DNA of 64,000 nt, taken from NCBI GenBank assembly GCA_963971305.1, contig OZ020307.1:53627702-53691701 (forward strand). Reading direction: 5' to 3'. This document shows, one piece after another, positions 12,449 to 25,529 of this stretch (the first letter of the stretch is position 1; every line of letters starts with the position of its first letter). The DNA is from Arcuatula senhousia. Lineage: Eukaryota > Mollusca > Bivalvia > Mytilida > Mytilidae. The translations under genes were made by a program, and so were the position numbers. The notes under the pieces are model-generated. The model saw nothing but the letters and a program-made list of their open reading frames with translations, was not told the DNA's origin and searched no databases.

Positions 12449-14649
12449 CGCATATATATTTGTTGCACATCCTGCTACTTTGAACTTTTTTGTAGCTAAA
12501 TAGTTTGTTCTTTTATAAATAAATAATCTTTTGTAGTTGTGCAAAAGAACAAGATGCAAAAGTGTAATATTAGAATAGATTTATTTTTCATGTAAATTTT
12601 ATTTTGATTTAGGATAAAACCTTTATAAAGATATGAAATTGTGTGATAAATTACTAGAATACAGAGCTTGGCATTATATCTTATATATCTATTTTTTTAC
12701 ATAAAGTCCAAAAGAATAACACAACAGTCGGGCGATAAGGTGTTAACACTGGAAGAATCTTTTTTGATTTACATGATAGTTTTAAATTTGAATTATGCGT
12801 TAATCTTAAAATATGCACTAAGAGGTTAAAAGTAAAGTCTTGAAGACTTTTTAATTTTTCAGTATGTCTTGCATGCGGAATCAGCTTTCACAAAAACGTG
12901 TTTTTATGTTTAGTAATTCACGCTTTTGAAAAAAAAATATGGAGTTTGTTCCGCCTGTGCAAGACGGATATACAACACTCTTTTACTTCACTTTCCGTTA
13001 TAGGCTCAATGTTAAAAACATTTTGTTTGGTTTTTAAGCATCATTTTCTATAAAGTAGAATAAAGTATATACTACAGTCGACTCGTCAATTGTATATACG
13101 AGACATTTGGTGACACTATTCACCTACTATTTTTTTCTTCTTCTATGGTAGGCTAAGAAGCTTATCGCAACTTATCCTTTTTGTGAATAATGTTAGTTTA
13201 TTTCTGCTATGTAGTTCTATCAAATTTTGATTGTCTTCCGCTTGATATTTCACGTATATGTATATATATGTTCATTGTGTTGACCAATTTTGTTTTCTTG
13301 TAAAATTATGTTGTTATATGTTCACATTCCCTATAGTAAGGGACTTTGAGAAATAAAAACTTGAAACTTGAAACTTGTGAATTGTAAAATCACTATGTTA
13401 AAAGATTATGTTTCATCGGCATTTATTCTACATCTCAATACTTTTAGCATTTAGGTTGCAGTTTTCTTTAGGACCAACAGCAAAAAAACCTCACACAAAA
13501 ATGCGGCATCCCTATAATTTTCTTCTTGTCAAAGCGACAGTCTGTCTGTCGGTCCACCCACAATGCTAAAAAACGCCAAAACTTTCGTTTGTAATTTGTC
13601 AAAAATAATGTTACATTTCTCTAGCATGCATCTATATAATATGTTTAGTAAACAAAATCTCTACATCTACAATATTTTGAGGAGATAACATTCATTATCT
13701 GCATGCACTTTTTGCTTAGATATGGATACATATTGTTCAGTCTGTCCGCAAGAAGACCTGCTGACAAGCTTTCAGCTTGGAAAGCATCGTCACCCCTAGA
13801 GGACCTTCGGACAATATCTCCGTGAGGAAAGCATATTAGCCCCGAGAAGACCCGCGGTCGGAACTTTCGCAGAGAAAACATGTTTCCCCGCTATCACCAG
13901 TATTAACTTTTTCAGTGAACAGGAAGTAGATATCTGACAGACCTACTTTTGATACTTGCAATACGTCATATACCAAATATCATGTTCCTGTGATGAATAG
14001 TTTCCGATAAAACTGTTACGAACATTTTAAACAATTGACCAATAGTGTTGAAAATTCACTAAGTCTTAACAGAAAGGACCTCATGCTGAAGCCAAATGTT
14101 AAAAATTTCAAGCAATTGTGATCTGTAGTTGTTGAGACAACTGTTAAGAAAGTTATGTTGCAGGCGGACTACTGGAACGGAAGGACAGACAGAGATAAAC
14201 CAGTATCTTCACCTTCATCTTCAAGGCGGGATATAAAAATCCACTTTAAATTTATTTGAAAAAAAAAAATATTACAATAACGATTGTAACAGAGCTTTGA
14301 TGCAATAAAAAAAAATCTGCACTTGTTTTCAAACTATAATGCAAAGACAAACAAAAACTGTGTTTGACATTTTTAGGGCCATAACCCCCAAAAGATATCA
14401 TCTGACACCTATGACCCAATGGACACTTTTATAGAGCTTTAGCTAAACATAAATAATTCAAAATCTTTTCTTTATCAGCAATCCTTTTTATGCTGTAAGT
14501 CAAAAACACGATAATTTTCTGTGTTAAGGACCGCAACCCTTAATAAGAGGCTCCCAGGAGCCTGGATCGCTTACCTGGTCCTTAAGGTCATTCTGAAGAA
14601 TGAAAATGTAGACCCTAATAAGCTGAATGTTTAAGCAATTAACATCTTA

Positions 14650-15215
14650 TCTTTAAGGAGTCATCTTCGACTAAATGGAGACTTTTGTAAAGGGCAGCAA
14701 CAGCTTTTTCCCTAGTCCACAATAGTTTTCATTCAATAGGACATTCCATAGGACACAAATGCCCCCGCTAGGCTCCAAACAGAAAGTGGAAGTTTCACAG
14801 GTCTGAAAGTTGCTTAGGACATACCGAACCATCCTACCAAGTTTCAAATCATTCCCATGTACGGTTTCTGAGAAAAGCTTAACGGAAATTTTCAAGTCGA
14901 TTTTCATAGATTTCATACCGGCCCCACCCCAAACAGGAATTAAAGGTCCGATAGGTCTGAAAGTCGCTTAGTACGTACAGTTTGTCATACGGAACCATCC
15001 TACCAACTTTCAAATCATTCCCATTTGTGGTTTCTGAAAAAAGCTTGACGGAAAGTTTCAAGTCGGTTTTTATAGATTTCATATCGGCCCACACCAAGCA
15101 AGAAGTAAAGGTCTGACAGGTCTTAAAGTCAGTTAGAACGTGCAGTTTGTCATACTGAACCAGCCTTCCAAGTTTCAAATCATTCCCATGTACAATTCTG
15201 AGAAAAGCTTAACGG
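14650..15215 (-). repeat. Three tandem ~166-bp units
   Basis: The phrase TTTCAAATCATTCCCAT recurs at about 14845, 15010 and 15175, each time followed by TTCTGAGAAAAGCTTAACGG or a near variant. The period is about 166 bp. Minus-strand open frames of 81 and 99 codons across this block are by-products of the repeat. Confidence 0.75.
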
Positions 15216-17199
15216 TTTGTTCGGACGGACATACGGAATGAGTAGAACTTAAGGCCCCCGACATGTCGTCGCGGGGGCATAAAACGCTATTTTTGACATT
15301 TGAACAGAGAATACCACTATAAGGGGTCATCTGACATCTTCGACCCAATGGATACTTTTGTAGAACTTCGGTCCAGGTGAGCTTAAAAGGTCATCCGAAA
15401 ACTTCCACCAGATGAAGAGTTTTTTTTAAAGAATTTCTCAAACCGGACATCTATTCAAGCAAAACTTTTATCTGTCTGTAATGGAATTCATTCAATGAGC
15501 CAATACCCTTCTTTGGCCATAGCCCCTTACAGGGGTCATCTGACAACTTCGAACCAAAGGAGAGGAAATATATAGGCTTAGTCCTGCATCCAATCCTTTT
15601 CATGTTCTTTTTCATGAATGAAATATGTTCAAATCAAATCAAATCGAACCAATGGACAATTTTGTAGAGCTAATTGTGCTGAACATTTAATCAAGCAACA
15701 CCTTCCCTCTATCTCCAAAAGTTTCCATTATAATTATATAAGGAGGGCCATTACGTCTTAAGGGAATTACAAGACAACTTCGACTCAAAAGAACCATGGA
15801 GGCATCAGATTTGTTCTATCTGTCATATTAATTAAGTTATAAAACTTTAAAGATGATTCTACCCAAATTTGATATTTTAGCGATGGCGACCATGTTTTTT
15901 GTTGAATCAAACATCAAAAACAATAGTTTTGTAAACGCTACCACAAATAACAAGCATACCAAGTTGGTTGCACTTCGTCAATCGGTTTTAAAGAAACAAA
16001 TTTGTGAAAGTTGAAAAGACGACAGACGACGGACGACGGATGCCAAGTGATAGCAATATATCACATGACCTTTGTCCAAGTGAGCTAAAATCAGGATATG
16101 TCCAAATTAGATGAAGACATGATGCCCTCCCATGCAACCAGCCTTTGAGCTGTAAAGTCGGGCATAATATGTAATAAAGACTTTTTATGCTAATATGCAA
16201 CATATCCTAATTAATGCATAAGTGAATAACTGTTAATTGTAATTGTTTGCGAAGGTTCTTGATTGGTTTAAAGAAACTATAACAAATATCATCCATAAAG
16301 TTGACGGTACAGCTCTAGTTTTTGGTTATTCCAGTTTTTCTAAAAAGATTTCGCGATAATATCATATTTCCTTTATGAAAAATCAACCTGTTGGTATATA
16401 ACCTAATATTAAACCTGATATGGGACGGACGGACCAACGGACAGACCACAACGCCATGCATATGCCCTTCCACTTTCGCAGACAAAAAAAGCTTTTGATG
16501 ATAAAGGTCCTTCAGAAGGAATTCAATTTATAATGTGTGAAACCAGTATAGAAAAAGATAGCAAAAAGGGCATGAAGAGACAAAACTATATCAAATTGTC
16601 TGGCAAACATTTTAAACTGCATCTGATGTGCCTTTTGCTTTGAAAGAAACAATCTAACTCTGGATAAAAATTTCAAGAATTTCAAGAGCAAAATGATAAA
16701 CCAAAAATTTTAGCATTTTATTCGTTTGATTACAATATCCACAACTCCTATTAAATTACTCAATAGATTTTAACCACTCAATTGATTTTCATGAAATTTT
16801 ATGTAATGTTTGTGACATATAATTATATACGTAGATGTGCAACTTCCATTTAAAAATCTGGTCAATTCGTGGGGTGCGGTGTGCATATATTTGTAAGCTG
16901 CAGTTCGCAGTTTTCTTGTTTTACACTAAAAGACAGGAAGAGTTTCATATAAAATAGAAGGAATCTAAAAGAAAGCAATTCTAATGCAACTACCGAATAC
17001 AAACAGCTCGTTTAAAACTGTTGGGTTGTTCCGTTTTGTTTACAACACTAAACGTGGATTTCTTTATAAGAAGGGAGCAGTAATAGTTCAAAAAGTATAC
17101 TTCATGTAGCGTATACGACTAAGATCTTACAGGTCAATCATGACTAATTACGATATACTTCTATAGCTTAGCATGTAGTATTTAAAAAGAATTTAATCA

Positions 17200-20100
17200 A
17201 CTCTTGGGCCAAGGGCATAATAATGCTTGGTTCGTTTTTGTGACCATTCCTGAGGACAATAGGCCCCCCGGGACCCGTGGTGTCAGGTCCGTTTTGTGTG
17301 TATGCAGGATTTTCATATAAATCATAAATAAACGGAGTTTTAATTCAATAACTGTGATCAAAAGGACACAGGACCCAGTAAGGCCCCGTGGTTGTAGGTC
17401 ATTTTCATGGTGCAAGATTTCTATATTAACTCATGTTATATACGAGGGTTCAAAATATTTGTTTGACAGTGATCCTTTGGATCCTGGACCATTTTAGAAT
17501 GCTAGGCCTAAACGATATGGACCCACATACACAATTTCGATAGACTTGAACCATCCATGGGACCCATAGGCCCTGTGGTGCAAAGTCCGTTTCCATGGTG
17601 CAACATTTCTATATAAAGTCATGTTATACATGAAATGCATGAAGATTCGAATTTTTTTTGGGACAGTAATCCATTGGATACCGGACCTATTTAGAATGTT
17701 AGGCCTAAACGATATGGACCCACATACACAATTTCGATAGACTTGAACCATCCCTGGTACCCATAGGCCCCGTGGTGCAAAGTCCGTTTCCATGGTGCAA
17801 CATTTCTATATAAAGTCATGTTATACATGAAATGAATGAGGGTTCGAATTTTTTTTGGACAGTGATCCATTGGATCCCGGACATATTTAGAATGTTAGGC
17901 CTAACTCATATGGACCCACATACACAATTTCGATAGACTTGAACCATCCCTGGGACCCATAGGCCATGTGGTGCAAAGTCCGTTTCCATGGTGCAACATT
18001 TCTATATAAAGTCATGTTATACATGAAATGAATGAGGGTTCGAATTTTTTTTTTGAACAATGATCCATTGGATCCTGGACCTATTTAGAATGTTAGCCTT
18101 AACGATGTGGACCCACATACACAATTTCGATAGTCTTGAACCATCCCTTGGACCCATGGGCCCCGTGGTGCAAAGTCCGTTTCCCTGGTGCAACATTTCT
18201 ATATAAAGTCATAATATACATGAAATGCATGAGGGTTCGATTTTTTTTTGACAGTGATCCATCGGATCCCGGACCTATTTAGAATATTAGGCCTTAATGA
18301 TATGGACCCACATACACAATTTCGATAGACTTGAACTATCCCTGAGACCCATAGGCCCTGTGGTGCAAAGTCCGTTTCCATGGTGCAACATTTCTATATA
18401 AAGTCATGTTATACATGAAATGCATGAGGGTTCGAACTTTTTATTGAACAGTGATCCATTAGACCCCGGACCTATTAAGAATGCTAGGCCTAACTAATAT
18501 GGACCCGCATACACAATTGTGATAGATTTGAACCATCCCTGGGACCCATGGGCCTCGTGGTGCAAAGTCCGTTTCCCTGGTGCAACATTTCTATATAAAG
18601 TCATGTTATACATGAAATGCATGAGGGTTCGATTTTTTTTTGGACAGTGATCCATTGGATCCCGGACCTATTTAGAATATTAGGCCTTAACGATATGGAC
18701 CCACATACACAATTTCGATAGTCTTGAACCATTCCTGGGACCCATGGGACCCGTGGTGCAAAGTCCGTTTCCCTGGTGCAACATTTCTATGTAAAGTCAT
18801 GTTATACATGAAATGCATGAGGGTTCGAATTTTTTTTTTTGGACAGTGATCCATTGGATCCCGGACCTTTTTAGAATGCTAGGCCTAACTCAAATGGACC
18901 CACATACACAATTTCGATAGACTTGAACCATTCCTGGGACCCATAGACCCCGTGGTGCAAAGTCCGTTTCCATGGTGCAACATTTCTATATAAAGTCATG
19001 TTATACATGAAATGCATGGGGGTTCGAATCTTTTTTGGACAGTGGTCCATTGGATCCCGGACCTATTAAGAATGTTAGGCCTAACTCATGTGGACCCACA
19101 TACACAATTTCGATAGACTTGAACCATCCCTGGGACCCATAGGCCCCGTGGTGCAAAGTCCGTTTCCATGGTGCAACATTTCTATATAAAGTCATGTTAT
19201 ACATGAAATGCATGAGGGTTCGATTTTTTTTTGGACAGTGATCCATTGGATCCCGGACCTTTTTAGAGTGGTAGGCCTAACTCATATGGACCCACATACA
19301 CAATTTCGATAGACTTGAACTATCCCTGAGACCCATAGGCCCTGTGGTGCAAAGTCCGTTTCCATGGTGCAACATTTCTATATAAAGTCATGTTATACAT
19401 GAAATGCATGAGGGTTCGAACTTTTTATTGAACAGTGATCCATTAGACCCCGGACCTATTAAGAATGCTAGGCCTAACTAATATGGACCCGCATACACAA
19501 TTGTGATAGATTTGAACCATCCCTGGGACCCATGGGCCTCGTGGTGCAAAGTCCGTTTCCCTGGTGCAACATTTCTATATAAAGTCATGTTATACATGAA
19601 ATGCATGAGGGTTCGAATTTTTTTTTTGACAGTGATCCATTGGATCCCGGACCTATTTAGAATATTAGGCCTTAACGATATGGACCCACATACACAATTT
19701 CGATAGTCTTGAACCATTCCTGGGACCCATGGGACCCGTGGTGCAAAGTCCGTTTCCCTGGTGCAACATTTCTATGTAAAGTCATGTTATACATGAAATG
19801 CATGAGGGTTCGAATTTTTTTTTGGACAGTGATCCATTGGATCCCGGACCTTTTTAGAATGCTAGGCCTAACTCAAATGGACCCACATACACAATTTCGA
19901 TAGACTTGAACCATTCCTGGGACCCATAGACCCCGTGGTGCAAAGTCCGTTTCCATGGTGCAACATTTCTATATAAAGTCATGTTATACATGAAATGCAT
20001 GGGGGTTCGAATTTTTTTTGGACAGTGGTCCATTGGATCCCGGACCTATTTAGAATGTTAGGCCTAACTCATGTGGACCCACATACACAATTTCGATAGA

Positions 20101-20340
20101 CTTGAACCATCCCTGGGACCCATAGGCCCCGTGGTGCAAAGTCCGTTTCCATGGTGCAACATTTCTATATAAAGTCATGTTATACATGAAATGCATGAGG
20201 GTTCGAATTTTTTTTTGGACAGTGATCCATTGGATCCCGGACCTTTTTAGAGTGTTAGGCCTAACTCATATCGACCCACATACACAATTTCGATAGACTT
20301 CAACCATCCCTGGGACCCATAGGCCCCGTGGTGCTAGGCC
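17200..20340 (-). repeat. Right array of ~195-bp monomers, inverted relative to the left array
   Basis: The monomer of the 7.6-10.8 kb array recurs here as its reverse complement (landmarks CCATGGTGCAACATTTC and GGCCCCGTGGTGCAAAGTCC). There are about 16 units. Units at 17.2-17.5 kb are the most diverged. Inner units include a ~984-bp block repeated twice. Confidence 0.93.
18302..20275 (-). repeat. Higher-order duplication: two ~984-bp blocks of five monomers
   Basis: Rare variants recur at a constant offset: CATTAGACCCC at 18457 and 19441 (984 bp), GGGACCCATGGGCCTCGTGG at 18541 and 19525 (984 bp), and GACCCCGTGG at 18946 and 19929 (983 bp). The correspondence runs from about 18302 to 19285 in the first block and about 19286 to 20275 in the second, so five-monomer blocks were duplicated recently as a unit. 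Confidence 0.85.
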
Positions 20341-20400
20341 CTTTTTCCGTTGGCTATATAAAGCGATTTAGTGATGGTGCTTATAGTGGTTGTTGTACGT

Positions 20401-21300
20401 AAACTGGTTCCTTTTTATAACTCGTTGGATTGATAGACAACACATTTTGTTGAAATATGGCGGGTGCCTTATTCTGTCAAAGGAATACACATCTAACGGA
20501 GATTGACTGTCTTTATGTTAACATTCTGAAATGACTAAGCAACTGTGAAATCTAAACAATCAATGCTGTTATCCTACAAAGAACAACCATTCTAATTTCT
20601 GATGTTTTGTGAGTTTCAAAAAATCATGTTTGAACTTGAGTATAATCTACAATGTATCTCAAAATTTCATTGTCATCATTCTTACAATTCATTTGTACTG
20701 TATGATTTCTTCATTTTGAGGTGTCAATATTTGCATATCATAGGCATATATTTTTGTGTTATTGATTTTGTATAATTCAACCAGCGTTACCGCAAATATT
20801 AATTTATAGGGGTGTAACAATACCACTTTCTCATGATCTCACATCACGATTCTGGACCTATATCACAACACTGATCTTTGCTAATTTCAATTAAGACATG
20901 CCAAGTTCTACCAATAAAGAATTAAAGTATAAATTAAGGGTTGTTGTTGAGGCAAAAAATGATAAACTTGTGGGGGGAATGCACCCTAAAAGTGAGAATC
21001 ACATTGGAATTGACAAGTTGATGATGATCTGATACCAGTATCATAGGAAAAAATATCCTTATAACGATGCATTGTGATGTATCATTACACCCCTAATATT
21101 AAACCCTTTTGGGATCTAGTTACATTACTCTCAAGAGAGCACAGCGAAACAAATCGGTGGGGCTCACATACCCACATTAAGAGACAATTTATGACCCAGA
21201 CCTTCTATCATTTGCTATATGTTATTTTACACCATAGACAATCATCATATAAACTTTTCAATGTTTAATAACTTAGTAATAAATGTAATTAATTTTTTTT
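20401..21300. other. Gene-free stretch
   Basis: AT-rich sequence between the foldback-like structure and the reverse-transcriptase relic. No open frame, tandem repeat or inverted repeat stands out. Confidence 0.5.
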
Positions 21301-22376
21301 TATCCTGAACTTTATAAAAATTCAGTATCAGTGTAGAATTGAAAACATCATCCATCGGACTTCATTTGACAAAGATGAGATCATAACCAACCATAACTCT
21401 TTCATGTCCTCTTTGAATGTATTATTGAAAAAGGAACATGAAGAGTTACCATATTTGTACTGAATACCTAAACTTCACAAAAATTCATTTAAAGAAAGGT
21501 ATATAGCTGGATCTTCATCTTGTTCAACTACAGAATTGTCTGTTCATTTCACTAAGATCTTGTCTGCTGCCAAAGAAGGACAACAACCATACTGTGACAC
21601 TATTTATAATCATAGTGGAATTAAACATATGTGGATTTTAAAGAACTCAAAAGATTTGTTAGATAAATCCCGGTCATTCTTTGAAAACTTTAGATTTTTC
21701 AACTTTGTACACCACATTGCCACCCGAAAAACTTATTAAGTGTTGCCTGAAAAATCTTATTGAAATAAGTCCTTTTAGAATTCAAGGAACTTTGTTGCTT
21801 TTTAAGTTATAATTCTAAAAAAAAAAATTCCAAAACATTGTATAAAGATAAGATTTGTTACACTTTGGATCAAGTTTGTAGTATGCTTGATTTCCTTAAT
21901 GACAATATATTTGTCACATTTGGAGGAGAGATTTTTCAACAACAAATTGGCATTCCAATGGGCAGAAACTCTGCTCGGCTCCTCTCCACGCAGACTTGTT
22001 TTTATACTCTTACGAAACTGAATTTCTTCAGGATCTGATAAAGAACAAGAAGATGAAAGAGGCAAGGTCCTTTAATCTCACTTTCAGATATATTGATGAC
22101 GTCCTCTCTGTCAACAACTCTTTGTTTGGTAGATGGATTCCTTTAATATACATGTATCCTCCAGAGCTAGAGATTAAAGAAACCACCAAATCCACTTGCT
22201 TTACATCATTCTGGAATCTACATCTCGAATTTGACCCGGGTGGTCATCTCAGTAAAAAAAATTATGATAAAAGAGACAATTTTAATTTTAGAATTATTAA
22301 TTTTCCTAACCTGGAAAGTAGCATACCAGCGTCACCTGCATACGAATTTCCAGTTAGTAACAATAATGTGCAATGA
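21300..22376 (+). pseudogene. Broken reverse transcriptase of a retroelement (possibly Penelope-like)
   Basis: Several plus-strand frames carry pieces of one reverse transcriptase in the correct order. These are IPKLHKNSFKERYIAGSSS with an in-frame stop just before it (near 21465), then an RT region ending near 21735, then FQQQIGIPMGRNSARL (about 21935-21985), then LFLYSYE-like FLYSYETEFLQDL and the catalytic motif RYIDDVL at about 22087-22107, then LYDKRD-like NYDKRDNFNFRIINFP. At least three frame changes and two stops interrupt it. The IPMG and YIDD motifs are standard RT finger/palm residues. Assignment to Penelope-like elements is from remembered resemblance and is tentative; no GIY-YIG domain is visible. 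It is a dead copy. Confidence 0.75.
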
Positions 22377-23944
22377 GAGGAGATTCGTAATCGATAGATT
22401 ACCTATGTTTTAAGGAGTTATTGCCCTTTGAACATAGAATTCTACAGAAAATCCTAATTATTCATAGTTTTGCTCAATGCCCTCTGAAAATAGTCAACCA
22501 CATTTTATGAAATAGCATTTGTTTTACAGCTTACAAGTACACTATAATAATGCAGTTGTACATATAACCTTAAACCAGGAAATTTTGATCCCTAAAAAAA
22601 TTGTTGGAATTACAAACCTTTGAACATAGAATTTCTGGTGAGACATGGTTATTGCAGGCAAAACAAACTTAAATTGGTTGATCTTCCTGCAGACAAGAGG
22701 AAGTTATTGCTTCCTTTGTGAAGTGTTGAAAAACATATATATTATTTTTTCATTTCAGTTCACAATGTGAATTTATAGGGATTGTTTAACCCTGCTTGCA
22801 TTGTTTAAATGAAATGTGAAATTAGATTTTCTTGTCAGAAGCAAAGAGGCACCAATTGAATGGGGCATTCGAGTGTCAAAGTCTGAATGGGCAACGACGA
22901 AACCCGTAAACACAAAGAAGAACAGCATGAAGAAACACAAAACACAAAATCAACCAGACAGAAATCAACAACGCAAACTCAAGTTGTAACAAGGGTGAAC
23001 TCAGGTGCTCCGAAAGAGTAAGCGGTTCCTGCCTGCTATAATAGCACACCTGTCGTGTTGCTAATTTCCAATTCAGTGTGTCAAATCTGGTAAAGGAAGA
23101 CAAAACAAATTTTTATGACAAACCAACATCTGCACTAATTTGAGAGATAGAAATCCCATATTTCTCTACGAGTGTGCAGTGTCTACAGTAAAATTTTTTG
23201 AGTGAAGACAGCAACTGCGGAGCAACATAACCCTGTGTCAGCAATTTTTGTGTCAAATGTGACGCCCTGCCAAGGAAATTATATAGGATTGTTTGGTTAT
23301 AATAAAAAATAACTGAAAAAAAACCTTTTAACTATCATATTCTAAAATTACATTTTTGTACAAAATGTAACTAATGGAATTAGAAGATACATAAACATAC
23401 ATGTATGCATATGGACTATATACATGTATATGTAATAAAATTATTTAAGTGATGGTACTATTTTAATTTGTGTCAATGTTTATCTGGCAAATCTCAAGAG
23501 CTACATGTACAAGTCTTAGGTTAATAAAACTTGGCATATACATTCAATAAAAATATTTTTAATAATGTTTTTAAGCCCACCTAGTTATTAGCATGACCCT
23601 GTTTGTAATTTGATATCAGTGCATTATGAAATTCTTCTCTTTGTAATTAGATTAATCTTTCAATTTTTTGTACGATAATCCATTTTATATATTTGGGTTT
23701 TAAGTATTATCAGATTAACCAAATCCCGTTTTGGTCTCTAATTTCTTAAAGCGATTTTTAAATTATTAAATATTATTTTTTCTCCTTTGTTTTGGTTATG
23801 GTATGTCTTTTTCAATGTGTAGATTTCACAGCTGAGTAGCAACAATAAAAATAAGAACTGATTTTATTAATGTAATCAAAACATGTGTTTTTGCTTGACC
23901 AATGATATCGAGAGAAAAGTTCTGTAAATAAAAGGGGAATTTCT
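22377..23944. other. Gene-free stretch with one dispersed repeat
   Basis: The only recognisable item is the dispersed repeat with a hydrophobic frame at about 22830-23060, listed separately. The rest is AT-rich sequence. Confidence 0.5.
22830..23060 (-). repeat. Dispersed repeat with a short hydrophobic reading frame (copy 1)
   Basis: On the minus strand this segment encodes LLISVWLILCFVFLHAVLLC followed by basic and polar residues before frame breaks. The DNA matches the plus-strand sequence at about 57960-58140 over at least 130 bp with many substitutions (GTTGTTGATTT start, GCCTCTTTGCTTCT end). Both are copies of one repeat family. Nearby GAACTCAGGTGCTCCG is a phrase I associate with mussel repeats. 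No start, splice or homologous protein is supported. Confidence 0.55.
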
Positions 23945-23980
23945 TTGAAACAAACAAATGTCAATAAGGAGAAACTCATA

Positions 23981-24058
23981 ATGGGGATAGACTTCTTTGG
24001 TGCTAAACTATTTATGATGGATCCAAGATTATCAATGGATATCAATTTACCTAGAATG
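23981..24058 (+). CDS. Candidate 5' coding exon of CCP110 (tentative)
   Basis: An ATG at 23981 opens 26 codons (MGIDFFGAKLFMMDPR onward, ending LPRM) before a fair donor, ATG|GTAGGT, at 24058/24059. The donor phase is zero, which matches the acceptor at 28439/28440 whose frame begins NSVPYMMGDLLEYF and flows into CCP110. If used, CCP110 would start here rather than at 28455. Vertebrate CP110 has no matching extension, so this could equally be chance or an exon of nothing. Confidence 0.25.
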
Positions 24059-24154
24059 GTAGGTTCAAAATATATTTTAATTACGAGGAAATGTGCATTA
24101 TACATGTATTTCAACTTTTTTACTGCTATATGCCTCTCACTATTTTGTGTTTAA

Positions 24155-25529
24155 ATATGCAATGGTAATTTATAATAATAATGTACAATTAATGTGGTTT
24201 AAATTTTTTTCGCCAATTTGAATATCTTTTCGCCAATGACGAAAGTGACGAGCGCTAGAAAAATCACTGAATTATTACTTAAAAATTTGTTATTTTGTCA
24301 CTCTTTTTTGTTAAAAAAAAGAACTAATTTAAAACTTAATGATTAAAGAAAAAATCTTTTAAGGCTATAAAAAATCTGATTTATTTCTTTTCTTATAATA
24401 GATACTTTTATAAATTAAAGCATTTCAGCTATTGTAATGAATGTACATGTATATTGTTGGGTGCAAAGTTCTTGTTTGACTTTATGAATTAAAAAAAACA
24501 AACTTTTATCGTGATTTTAATTTTTCCTTATCAGGGGAAAATATCTTTTTGATATTTTTTATTGATTATTCAATAGCAAAAAGTAATATTCAACATGTTC
24601 AAAGCTTAAATATAAAGATGAACTGTTATATTTTAAGTTTTGTATGCTTATCATTAATCTATACAGTGCCTTTAATATGATCCCTCTGATTTTGTTCCAA
24701 GTTTATTTTTGACACACATAAAAGTAAAGATGATGATTTTTAGGACCAATACATGTATATGTAATGATAAGCATGTTAAATCAGTTTAAGAAAATAACGT
24801 TTCTGTAGAACAATTAAAGCTTGTCTGTTCATTATAAGTTAAAACACATAAAAATCTAGTATGTAACATGGGGATATACTGATAAATTATGTATACTAGT
24901 AAACCCAGTTTCTTAATCAATTTAATCAATATTGATAGCTGCTGTAGTTTTCATACAATCAGGATCAGACGTATGTACATTGGGCACCAATTATTTTATT
25001 GCTGGAAAAAGGGGGGGTCTGGTATTTTTATCAATAGAAAAATATTTAATTTCAATTTTGGCTGAATTGTTTTTTAATTCTTCATAGTGGGGAACTAGAT
25101 GTGAAATCTCAGAAGAAGGAATCCCCTCTTTTCGTTGAAAATTTTGTAATACAAGCAGTTTCTTTGGCACATTTGGCCTGGAACCCACCTTAAGTGGTCA
25201 GTGCACTAAAGAGATCCCCCCTCTGCAAATGTTGGCATCAAATGTACAGAATACATTTTCAATGCAAATATTTTTTTTCATAAATAAAGGTAAAATCACA
25301 GCTCCCTGGAACTAAAATTAATTTGCATGGTTTGGATTTACATACAAGGTGCCCTCTTAAAATAAAGAAAGAAAGAAGATTTGAAATTAAAAATCATATT
25401 TGGTTGTTATGTAAAGTATCTGTCAATTAAAGTAAAAGTAACAAAGATCTAGATGGCTGTACATGTACTTGGACACTAATTTATATACATAAATTTCATA
25501 CTATAACTTTGAAGGTTAGAAGACGTGCC
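24155..25529. other. Gene-free stretch
   Basis: AT-rich sequence without a supported gene or clear repeat boundaries. Confidence 0.5.

Larger units (their letters stand above)
10816..17199. other. Spacer between the inverted arrays: no gene, dispersed repeats
   Basis: No open frame resembles a transposase or any known family. Contents include a tRNA-like B-box sequence near 11820, a perfect hairpin at 12397-12448, a GC-richer patch at 13730-13870, one unit of the AGGAAGTAGA repeat at 13906-14215, three ~166-bp tandem units at 14650-15215, and phrases typical of bivalve dispersed repeats (for example TCATCTGACAACTTCGACCC). The remainder is plain AT-rich DNA. Confidence 0.6.
7361..20400. mobile_element. 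Giant foldback-like structure with inverted satellite arrays
   Basis: A 22-bp sequence beginning ACAACAACCACTATAAGC lies at 7366-7387, and its exact inverse at 20375-20396. Just inside these lie two arrays of the same ~195-bp monomer in opposite orientation (7600-10815 and 17200-20340), about 16 units each, around a 6.4-kb non-repeat spacer. The terminal sequence CACTATAAGCACCACC resembles the monomer segment CTTTGCACCACGG, which suggests that the arrays grew from a terminal segment. This organisation matches foldback (FB) elements, whose long inverted termini consist of tandem subrepeats. No transposase was seen in the spacer, so the element would be non-autonomous. Exact outer limits and target duplications are not resolved. 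Confidence 0.55.

Noticed and set aside
14671..15178. Two minus-strand frames of 81 and 99 codons with similar residues
   Set aside because: They are copies of one ~166-bp non-coding tandem repeat; similarity follows from the DNA repeat.
17494..19717. Minus-strand frames of 60-99 codons in the right array, each starting MET at CACCATGG
   Set aside because: Same explanation: stop-poor monomer repeated in tandem, with no independent evidence of expression.
7600..20340. CRISPR-like array
   Set aside because: Units of ~195 bp are directly tandem without unique spacers, in eukaryotic DNA with spliced genes.
23812..24114. 100-codon minus-strand frame opposite the candidate CCP110 exon
   Set aside because: No recognisable family, and the AT-rich composition makes such a frame likely by chance.
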